From assembly GCA_001824635.1 (NCBI GenBank), contig MHYB01000013.1, positions 6,378-11,450 on the forward strand: a stretch of 5,073 nt of DNA, given 5' to 3'. Shown here one piece after another: positions 1 to 5,073 of the stretch (positions are counted from its first letter, which is position 1; every line of letters begins with the position of its first letter). The translations under genes were made by a program, and so were the position numbers. The DNA comes from Planctomycetes bacterium GWF2_50_10 (GTDB lineage: Bacteria > Planctomycetota > Phycisphaerae > Sedimentisphaerales > GWF2-50-10). Below the pieces are notes generated by a model. The model searched no databases. It saw only the letters and a list, made by a program, of their open reading frames with translations, and was not told where the DNA came from.

Positions 1-635
1 ATCGCTTTATTGGCCTTGGCCCAGGCGACCCATTTGGCAAGTTCGGCTTTCGTGGCGACAGCGCCGGTTGGATTGTTGGGATAGCACAGGTATATTATGT
101 CCACCGGTTCTGACGGTAAAGCAGGCACGAAGTTATTGCCGGCATTGCAAGGCATATAAACGATCTTTCCGTACTGCGATTTGGCCTGGTCGTATTCGCC
201 GGTGCGGCCGGCCATTACGTTCGTATCGACGTAGACCGGGTACACCGGATCTGTCACTGCTATCCTGTTAGCGACACCCAGTATTTCCTGGAAGTTGCCC
301 GTGTCGCATTTCGAGCCGTCACTTACGAATACCTCGTCTGTATCCAGCGAGACGCCTCGGCTCTTGTAATCGTTTTCGATTATGGCGTTGATAAGGAAAT
401 CATATCCCTGCTCGGGGCCATAGCCTTTAAACGTTTCACCGGCGGCCATATCATCAACTGCTTTGTGCATTGCCTGGATGATGGCCGGCGGCAGCGGTTC
501 TGTAACGTCGCCGATACCCAGCCGAATTATTTTGGCGTTTGAGTTTGCCGCTGCGAACGCGCGAACCCGCCTGCCGATTTCAGGGAACAAATACCCTGCC
601 TGTAATTTCAAAAAATTCTCGTTTACCTGTATCAT
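1..635 (-). CDS. dapL: LL-diaminopimelate aminotransferase, N-terminal half (runs off the left edge)
   Basis: PLP-dependent cytosolic aminotransferase that converts tetrahydrodipicolinate to LL-2,6-diaminopimelate in one step, using glutamate as amino donor, for lysine and peptidoglycan synthesis. I translated 211 codons by hand from ATG at 635; the frame stays open to base 1. Visible family hallmarks are a start MIQVNENFLKLQAGYLFPEI, RLGIGDVTEPLP (residues 38-49), FKGYGPEQGY (69-78), the cofactor-loop segment DGSKCDTGNFQ (106-116), DPVYPVYVDTNVMAGRTG (129-146) and DIIYLCYPNNPTG (179-191). These read as DapL rather than a generic class I aminotransferase. The family is about 410 residues, so roughly half is present and the PLP-binding lysine lies outside the window. 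The start is set by the match to DapL N-termini; a short GGCAGGA sits only about 2-3 nt from the ATG, closer than a typical ribosome site. It lies 77 nt after the nucleotidyltransferase gene and may have its own promoter. Confidence 0.93.
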   Translation of the reverse strand, partial: MIQVNENFLKLQAGYLFPEIGRRVRAFAAANSNAKIIRLGIGDVTEPLPPAIIQAMHKAVDDMAAGETFKGYGPEQGYDFLINAIIENDYKSRGVSLDTDEVFVSDGSKCDTGNFQEILGVANRIAVTDPVYPVYVDTNVMAGRTGEYDQAKSQYGKIVYMPCNAGNNFVPALPSEPVDIIYLCYPNNPTGAVATKAELAKWVAWAKANKA

Positions 636-677
636 ATTCCTGCCAAATAAAATTTTAAATTCATACAAACGCTGGGT

Positions 678-707
678 ATTCTAAATACAAAGCGGCAAAA
701 ATTACAA
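678..707 (-). promoter_or_regulatory. Candidate sigma-70-type promoter for dapL
   Basis: In the AT-rich 77-nt gap ahead of dapL, the minus strand reads TTGTAA (702-707; 4/6 match to TTGACA), then 18 nt, then TAGAAT (678-683; 5/6 match to TATAAT). The -10 box is about 42 nt upstream of the dapL ATG, leaving room for a short leader. The gap shows no strong hairpin plus T-run, so read-through from the upstream operon is also possible. Chance matches are easy in AT-rich DNA, so this is only a candidate. Confidence 0.35.
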
Positions 708-712
708 CCAAA

Positions 713-1921
713 TTATTTGCGCTGGTCAAGCCAGGTTTTTGCCCATTGCCTGGCCTGCTCGCTATCGGAAATGTTGCCCTCAAGCTGCTGGATATAGAGT
801 TCTTCTGCAAGTTGGCCGACCTGCGGGCCGTATTTGGCACCAAGTGCGATAATCTCATGGCCATTGAGCAGCGGTTTGGGCGTAAATTCCATCCCGCGCA
901 TTGACCGGACTCGCAGCTTTAGTTTCGTAAGCACCGAGACAGACCCTCCCGCTACCCGGAGCATGGCCTTGTGCATTTCGAACAGGTCGCGAAAATACGG
1001 ACTTGCCGCAAAACGCCGCAGCGTTGAGACGGGCATATTTTCATCAAGCAGCCGGCCCCGGTTTTGGAGCAGAAATTCGATGTGCCTGTACTGATCCCGG
1101 CTTAACTTGAGAAATTCAAGCTGCTCCATCGCGACAGCCGTATCGGCACCAGACCAGAATCCCGCCAGCGCTAGAGCAAAATTTATATTTCGTCGAAATT
1201 TTCCCAGCACATCCGCCCCCTGCCGGGCATTTTCTTTTTTAAGCCGCGGGAACATCGCGCTAAGCAAACCGCTTTGGGCCAGCTGCATACAGCCGTCTTT
1301 GCGGCGCGGGCTTGAAAAAGTCCCTTCAAGTTCCATCGCGATCCGCTCGCCGGAAATTTTGATGATGTGCGATGCCTTGGCGCAGACAGCTTCAAACGTT
1401 TTGTGTTCGATATCAAATCCAAGCTGCGTCGAAAAGCGTATCGCCCTGAGCATGCGAAGATAATCCTCGCCGAAACGCTCCAGCGGCTCGCCTATCGTGC
1501 GAATGATCTTTAGCTCCAAATCGCGCCGGCCTTCGACGTAATCTATAACTTTATCTTCAAGGGGATCATAGAACATGCCGTTAATGGTAAAATCCCGCCG
1601 TGATGCGTCTTCCCTGGCATCGGCAAATTCGACATGCGATGGATGGCGGCCGTCTGCGTATCCGGATTCGCTGCGGAAAGTGGCAACCTCTACCTGCGCC
1701 TTGTTTGTCAGCACGACAACTACGCCGAATTTCGCGCCCACTTCCAGCGTGCGCCCAAATATCCGCATTACTTCATCGGGCTTTGCGCTGGTGGCCACGT
1801 CATGATCTTTCGCCTCCCTGCCCAGCAGCATATCGCGAACGCATCCACCCGCCAAAAGAGCCGTGTACCCTTTTTCCCGAAGGCGTTTTATTATTTCAAT
1901 AGCTGCTTGTCTTTGGCTCAT
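713..1921 (-). CDS. Class II tRNA nucleotidyltransferase / poly(A) polymerase family protein (likely CCA- or A-adding)
   Basis: 402-residue enzyme of the family that adds CCA, or part of it, to tRNA 3' ends using CTP and ATP without a template. Motifs in order: LAGGCVRDMLLGR (23-35), metal-binding DHD of KDHDVAT (D39, D41), a flexible-loop region TFRSESGYADGRHPSHVEF (81-99), motif B RRDFTINGMFYDP (108-120), DYVEGRRDL (127-135), and the nucleotide-selecting helix EDYLRMLRAIRF (152-163). The C-terminal part has LNGHEIIALG (352-361) and a GPQVGQLAEELYIQQLEG stretch (365-382), as in the helical tRNA-binding domain of bacterial CCA enzymes. Length fits a complete CCA enzyme. The retained flexible loop argues against a CC-only enzyme, but full CCA versus A-only addition, or a poly(A) polymerase, cannot be settled here. 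The ATG overlaps the rsmD stop by 4 nt (ATGA), with only a weak GAG-type ribosome site, so translational coupling to rsmD is likely. Confidence 0.9.
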   Translation of the reverse strand: MSQRQAAIEIIKRLREKGYTALLAGGCVRDMLLGREAKDHDVATSAKPDEVMRIFGRTLEVGAKFGVVVVLTNKAQVEVATFRSESGYADGRHPSHVEFADAREDASRRDFTINGMFYDPLEDKVIDYVEGRRDLELKIIRTIGEPLERFGEDYLRMLRAIRFSTQLGFDIEHKTFEAVCAKASHIIKISGERIAMELEGTFSSPRRKDGCMQLAQSGLLSAMFPRLKKENARQGADVLGKFRRNINFALALAGFWSGADTAVAMEQLEFLKLSRDQYRHIEFLLQNRGRLLDENMPVSTLRRFAASPYFRDLFEMHKAMLRVAGGSVSVLTKLKLRVRSMRGMEFTPKPLLNGHEIIALGAKYGPQVGQLAEELYIQQLEGNISDSEQARQWAKTWLDQRK

Positions 1922-2511
1922 ACGGAAGTCTCGCCAGAATTTTCAAGCTCAAGAAAGTTTATCGCCATCGACCCCCACTCCCTCCTGTCCGCAAGCACAA
2001 GCCGGCCATACCGCTTAAGAAGCTGCACCTCCACCTCCGTACGGGCTATCACAACGCCGGCATCGCTTATCTGCCCCGCAAGCAGTGCCAGCAGCAACCC
2101 AAGCTGCGAACTTTCGCTCGTCTCCCTGCTCAGCACGTAAGGCGGATCGACAAAGGCAAAATCGAATTTCGGCCCATCAAGGTACGCCGCTCCAACTTTA
2201 AAAGCATTAGCCTTGACGATCTTTGATCTATCTTTCCAGCCGCCCTTTTCGATATTCATTTTAAGTATCTCAATCGCGCCTGGGTCTTTTTCAACAAAAG
2301 TAACATGCCCTGCCCCCCGGCTAAGTACCTCAAGCCCCATCGACCCCGTGCCGCTGAAAACATCCGCCGCGTATGTGCCCGTAAACGGGCCATACTTCTG
2401 CAGCACATTGAAAACAGATTCCTTGATGCGATCGGTTATAGGCCTCGTAACTTTAGCGCCTTTAGGCCCAAGGATATTCATTCCCCGTTTTTGACCCGAT
2501 ATGATCCTCAT
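1918..2511 (-). CDS. rsmD: 16S rRNA (guanine(966)-N2)-methyltransferase
   Basis: SAM-dependent methyltransferase that modifies G966 (E. coli numbering) of 16S rRNA during small-subunit assembly. The 197 residues match the family's usual size of about 180-200. It opens with MRIISGQKRG, as RsmD proteins do, followed by the RNA-binding RPITDRIKESVFNVL (23-37), the SAM-binding motif DVFSGTGSMGLEVLSRGA (50-67), the acidic strand end VEKD (73-76) and the catalytic DPPY (122-125) typical of N2-guanine/N6-adenine methyltransferases. The start is well supported: GGAG sits 5 nt before the ATG, inside the end of bioB, and the ATG overlaps the bioB TGA by 4 nt. Its own TGA overlaps the next gene's ATG in the same way. 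In many bacteria rsmD is next to coaD; here its partner is a tRNA nucleotidyltransferase gene, so the context is RNA maturation plus biotin synthesis. Confidence 0.93.
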   Translation of the reverse strand: MRIISGQKRGMNILGPKGAKVTRPITDRIKESVFNVLQKYGPFTGTYAADVFSGTGSMGLEVLSRGAGHVTFVEKDPGAIEILKMNIEKGGWKDRSKIVKANAFKVGAAYLDGPKFDFAFVDPPYVLSRETSESSQLGLLLALLAGQISDAGVVIARTEVEVQLLKRYGRLVLADRREWGSMAINFLELENSGETSV

Positions 2512-3488
2512 CCGTTCTCCGGCTCAAGTCCCAGGTCGGCAAGCATCTGCAAATCTTCCGAAACAGCCCTGCCTGCGGTAGTCAAATAATTGCCGCTCAT
2601 TATCGATGTCGCACCCGCGTAAAAAACCCAGCTTTGGAGGTCCCGCAGATTTACGATGCGGCCTCCGGCGACTTTCAAATGCGTCTTGGGCAATATGAAC
2701 CTGTACATCGCGATTATCGCGAGTATCTCCCTCGGCGCAAGCGGCCTGTTATCGCCCATCGGCGTACCGGGTATGGGATGGAGGAAATTAAGCGGTGCCA
2801 TATCCACCTCCAACCCGCGAAGTTCGATCGCCATATCGATGCGATCCGACCAGTTTTCGCCGATACCGAAGATCCCGCCTGTGCAAAGACCCAGCCCCGC
2901 CTCCTTTGCTGCCAAAACCGTATTTACGCGGTCATCATACACATGCGTCGAAACGATCTTGCCGTAATGATCGCGTGAAGTCTCAAGATTATGGTTATAT
3001 CTTGCCACGCCCGCCCGCGCAAGCCTGACCATGTGCTCCTTATCCAGGATTCCCAGCCCGGCGCATGCTTTAATTCCATATTTTGTGTTTATTTCACCGG
3101 CAAGCCGCTCGACCCGCGCAAATTCTTTTTCGCTGACGCTCCGACCGCTGTAAACTATGCCGATATGCGGCACACCGTTTTCCTTTGCCTGCTTTGCCGC
3201 ACCAAGAATCTCTTCGTCGCTCAGTATCGTTGTCTTTTCGATGTGCGTTTTATACTTTGCCGATTGTGCGCAAAACGCGCAGTCCTGATCGCAGCCGCCA
3301 ACGCGACCGGGAATAATCGAGCATATCTTAACCTTGTTGGCAAAGAATTGAGTGCGTATCCGATTTGCCCAATAGAGCAGGTCGTTGCCGTCTTGCAAAC
3401 CCGCTTTGCACAATTCAGTAGCCTGATCTTTATTTATTATTCCGCCATCAAGTACGCTCTTGGCGAAATCCTCTATTATTTTATTCAT
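2508..3488 (-). CDS. bioB: Biotin synthase (radical SAM)
   Basis: Inserts sulfur into dethiobiotin in the last step of biotin synthesis, using SAM radicals. The 326 residues fit the family. The radical-SAM [4Fe-4S] motif is CDQDCAFC (C66, C70, C73), followed by AQSAKYKT. Substrate-site residues fall in YNHNLETS (164-171; E169 where E. coli has Asp155). Of the four classical [2Fe-2S] ligands, C142 (IKACAGLG), C202 (LCTGGIFGIGE) and R277 (VAGGRIVN) are present, but the position matching E. coli Cys97 is Gly110 in HIGIVYSGR. C56 (KICSIIPG) is an extra cysteine near the radical motif. I recall similar patterns in BioBs from obligate anaerobes, reported to carry a different auxiliary cluster. The N-terminus MNKIIEDFAKSVLDGG looks natural, although no strong ribosome site precedes the ATG. 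No other biotin genes are in view. It leads the bioB-rsmD-nucleotidyltransferase unit, with a 68-nt gap upstream containing a hairpin. Confidence 0.95.
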   Translation of the reverse strand: MNKIIEDFAKSVLDGGIINKDQATELCKAGLQDGNDLLYWANRIRTQFFANKVKICSIIPGRVGGCDQDCAFCAQSAKYKTHIEKTTILSDEEILGAAKQAKENGVPHIGIVYSGRSVSEKEFARVERLAGEINTKYGIKACAGLGILDKEHMVRLARAGVARYNHNLETSRDHYGKIVSTHVYDDRVNTVLAAKEAGLGLCTGGIFGIGENWSDRIDMAIELRGLEVDMAPLNFLHPIPGTPMGDNRPLAPREILAIIAMYRFILPKTHLKVAGGRIVNLRDLQSWVFYAGATSIMSGNYLTTAGRAVSEDLQMLADLGLEPENG

Positions 3489-3518
3489 TTTACCGACTTA
3501 TAAATAACCTAATCAGCC

Positions 3519-3538
3519 ATCCCGACGTAAGTCGGGAT
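3519..3538. repeat. Perfect 8-bp inverted repeat (hairpin) upstream of bioB
   Basis: On the plus strand ATCCCGAC, a 4-nt loop GTAA, then GTCGGGAT form a perfect GC-rich hairpin in the 68-nt gap between the HYExAFE-type gene and bioB. On the minus (transcribed) strand no T-run follows the stem, so it is not a textbook intrinsic terminator for the upstream gene. It ends about 30 nt before the bioB ATG, so it could be an operator, a leader hairpin, an atypical terminator or a copy of a dispersed palindromic repeat. It does not resemble the BirA operator. Confidence 0.6.
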
Positions 3539-3556
3539 TCCACACTTTTGCCTTTT

Positions 3557-4078
3557 TTAAAACACCAACTTCTCGATCTCCACAGCGCAACTTCTAAAAT
3601 CCTCCGCCCCCAATGTCACCGTCTGCCATCTCGCGCTTCGCGAACGCATTGCCTTGGAATATTCTTCAGCCGCGATGCACAGGTAAACGTATCTGCGGTC
3701 ACCGAATTCAAAACTCCTGAACCGGTCAAGATCGACATCGGGCTTTGCGATCTCGTACGCGAAAATAAAATATCCTTTGTATCCGGGCCCGAAGATGTCT
3801 TCCCATTTCATCAGGCCTCGAATATCTTCCATCGTTACCCAGCAGGGCAGGCCCGTGAGCCTTTCCAGCGAAGAACCTTCAAACCTCCTGCCCTTTACTT
3901 CTGCAAGCAGTACGTCGCGACAGCCGCCGAGAGGATATATTAAAAAATCGAAGCTCTTGATATTGCATCTTGCAAATGCCGCACGCTTGGCCTGGTCGAC
4001 CGGCACATAAGTAAGCCTGCTTTCGCCCAGCCATGCCGCAAACGCGGTCTCGAAATGATTGGGCACGCCAAGTCCCAT
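3557..4078 (-). CDS. HYExAFE-family-like protein with PD-(D/E)XK nuclease-like residues; function unknown
   Basis: 173-residue soluble protein with no signal peptide or membrane segment. The N-terminus holds HFETAFAAWL (8-17), close to the HYExAFE motif that names an uncharacterised family I recall mainly from Planctomycetota. It continues with TYVPVDQAKRAAF (23-35), KSFDFLIYP (41-49) and VLLAEVKGRRF (56-66). The spacing E10 - D44 - E60-x-K62 matches the helix-Glu, Asp, Glu-x-Lys arrangement of PD-(D/E)XK nucleases, with beta strands predicted around D44 and E60. The second half is less distinctive: WVTMEDIRGLMKWEDIFGPGYKGYFIF (80-106) and an aromatic strand RRYVYLCIA (128-136). It starts one base after the hisS stop (TGA-T-ATG), with GGACGGG just upstream in the end of hisS, so it is probably co-transcribed and coupled with hisS. 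Family membership is from memory, and nuclease activity is an inference only. It could equally be a degenerate, non-catalytic fold. Confidence 0.75.
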   Translation of the reverse strand: MGLGVPNHFETAFAAWLGESRLTYVPVDQAKRAAFARCNIKSFDFLIYPLGGCRDVLLAEVKGRRFEGSSLERLTGLPCWVTMEDIRGLMKWEDIFGPGYKGYFIFAYEIAKPDVDLDRFRSFEFGDRRYVYLCIAAEEYSKAMRSRSARWQTVTLGAEDFRSCAVEIEKLVF

Positions 4079-4079
4079 A

Positions 4080-5073
4080 TCACCCGTCCAGTGCCTCAGG
4101 CTTTATCGATTGCTGGGTTTGGCTCTGCATATCCTTTACCAGCAATTCGCCTTTTTCAGCAAACTCCTGGGCCAGTATTATTGTTTTCTTCGCGTTTACA
4201 GCGCTTGCCGCCTTGAGTATCTTGCCAACGCCTGCCGGCTTATAGCTCAGTTCACAGCAATACCCCTTTCGCCTCAGTTTTGCCGCGATCTCAACCGCAC
4301 TGGAAACGAACGGGGCGTCTGTATAGCCGACATAGTAATCAGCTTTTTTGCCGAGCATCTGCGACTTTAGCAGACCCTTTTCTTCAAGCACGATCCCCAG
4401 CACCACGTCACCCATGCCCATGCCGGTAGCCGATATCGCCGGCCCGCCCAGCAGTTGCAGCAGGTTGTCGTATCGACCGCCGCCGCCTATCGCGCGAAGT
4501 TCACCCGCTTTGTCGTAGAATTCAAATACCACGCCGGTATAATATGCAAGGCCACGGATGATGCTTATGTCGAATTGGCAGAATTTCTCCACGCCCATCT
4601 GCCCCAACATTTCAAATAGCCTGCCCAGTTCATCGATCGCAAGCCTGGCTTCTTCAGTCAGTGAAATTATCGAGCCGATCTGATCGATGCTCTTTACTTC
4701 CATTAGCTGCGAGACCATGCTTCGCGTATTATCATCCACTATCTGCCGTGACAACTCTTCGGCAAATACATCCGCAGGCAGTTTATTTTTTTTATCCAGC
4801 AGCGTGTAAAGCTTATCACGGCTCTCGCCGGAAATGCCGACTGATTCAAGCACCGCGCCCATCATCTTACGGCTTGAGATCTTCACAACCACATCATCGC
4901 TGCCAAGCCCAGCCTGCTGTAGATAATCCAGCCCGCAGAATATCACTTCCGCATCGGCAAGAACGTCATCGACGCCGATTATATCTATGTTCCACTGGAA
5001 AAACTCCCGCAGCCTGCCCTTTTGCGGCCGCTCAGCCCTGCAAAGGCGCGGCACGGAAAACCACTTTATCGGC
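4080..5073 (-). CDS. hisS: Histidyl-tRNA synthetase, C-terminal portion (5' end beyond the right edge)
   Basis: Class II aminoacyl-tRNA synthetase that charges tRNA-His with histidine using ATP. 330 codons are visible from 5072; the frame is open through the right edge, so a GTG at 5054 is internal. Counting from the first complete codon: class II motif 2, starting KWFSVPRLCRAERPQKGR (residues 3-20) and ending FFQWN; an insertion region (about 90-130); the histidine-binding HisA-type motif RGLAYYTG (173-180); IGGGGRYDNL (195-204); a motif-3 region GMGMGDVVLG (217-226); and the C-terminal anticodon-binding domain (about 243-330) with KPAGVGKILKAAS and VKDMQSQTQQS. Two motif positions differ from E. 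coli HisRS: Asp to Ala in RGLDYY, and the Glu-Arg of motif 3 to Asp-Val. I recall such variants in a HisRS subgroup including planctomycetes and plant organelles. About 100 N-terminal residues, including motif 1, are missing from view. Confidence 0.95.
   Translation of the reverse strand, partial: PIKWFSVPRLCRAERPQKGRLREFFQWNIDIIGVDDVLADAEVIFCGLDYLQQAGLGSDDVVVKISSRKMMGAVLESVGISGESRDKLYTLLDKKNKLPADVFAEELSRQIVDDNTRSMVSQLMEVKSIDQIGSIISLTEEARLAIDELGRLFEMLGQMGVEKFCQFDISIIRGLAYYTGVVFEFYDKAGELRAIGGGGRYDNLLQLLGGPAISATGMGMGDVVLGIVLEEKGLLKSQMLGKKADYYVGYTDAPFVSSAVEIAAKLRRKGYCCELSYKPAGVGKILKAASAVNAKKTIILAQEFAEKGELLVKDMQSQTQQSIKPEALDG

Noticed and set aside
668..690. GTATT-TAG-AATAC mini-hairpin in the gap before dapL, considered as a terminator
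   Set aside because: The stem is only 5 AT-rich pairs with a 3-nt loop and no T-run after it; too weak for an intrinsic terminator.
661..864. 67-aa open frame on the minus strand overlapping the 3' end of the nucleotidyltransferase gene and the gap before dapL
   Set aside because: It is out of frame with the conserved C-terminal domain and has no motif or convincing ribosome site.
1634..2140. 168-aa open frame on the plus strand across the rsmD/nucleotidyltransferase junction
   Set aside because: It lies antisense to two well-supported genes, has low-complexity Ser/Arg/Pro-rich composition and shows no recognisable motif; it is a shadow frame.
2991..3503. 170-aa open frame on the plus strand opposite the 5' half of bioB
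   Set aside because: Fully antisense to a conserved biotin synthase, with no recognised domain; explained by the codon use of bioB.
3500..3530. Possible promoter for bioB (TTACGT, 17 nt, TATTTA on the minus strand)
   Set aside because: The spacing is good but the -35 box matches the consensus at only two positions and overlaps the hairpin; not strong enough to list.
3489..3556. BirA operator or biotin-related riboswitch upstream of bioB
   Set aside because: No TTGTAAACC-like half-sites or conserved riboswitch core could be seen in the 68-nt gap.
3548..3943. 131-aa open frame on the plus strand opposite the HYExAFE-like gene
   Set aside because: Antisense to the minus-strand protein that carries the conserved motifs; no family resemblance in the plus-strand product.
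5052..5054. GTG at 5054 as the hisS start
   Set aside because: The frame stays open upstream and encodes PIKWFS, the expected residues before motif 2, so the GTG is an internal valine codon.

Overview
Every supported gene in this window lies on the minus strand, so the reading order runs from high to low coordinates: a partial hisS, a small HYExAFE-type protein, bioB, rsmD, a class II CCA/poly(A) nucleotidyltransferase gene, and a partial dapL. The layout is compact. Only two gaps exceed a few bases: 68 nt before bioB and 77 nt before dapL. No RNA gene, mobile element, CRISPR array or phage feature was seen.

The window suggests a chromosome of a planctomycete-like bacterium, perhaps an anaerobic Phycisphaerae-type lineage. 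The strongest clue is the 173-aa protein at 3557-4078, which resembles a family that I recall as common in Planctomycetota and named for an HYExAFE motif. Supporting clues are a DapL-type lysine/peptidoglycan pathway, a HisRS with the RGLAYYTG and GMGMGDVV motif variants, and a biotin synthase lacking one classical [2Fe-2S] cysteine, as I recall for BioBs of obligate anaerobes. This placement is inference from remembered family features, not a search.

Region by region: (1) 5073-4080 is the C-terminal three quarters or so of histidyl-tRNA synthetase, followed after one base by the HYExAFE-type gene (4078-3557), probably co-translated with it. (2) The 3489-3556 gap holds a perfect 8-bp inverted repeat of uncertain role. 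(3) bioB, rsmD and the nucleotidyltransferase gene (3488-713) form a tight unit; both junctions are 4-nt ATGA overlaps. They join biotin synthesis, 16S rRNA methylation and tRNA 3'-end maturation under what looks like one transcript. (4) The AT-rich gap 636-712 has a plausible promoter for dapL, whose first 211 codons fill the left end.

Most of the window is housekeeping. The least described elements are the HYExAFE-type protein, which shows a PD-(D/E)XK nuclease-like residue pattern, and the non-classical auxiliary-cluster ligand set of BioB. No clear new multi-gene system is visible.
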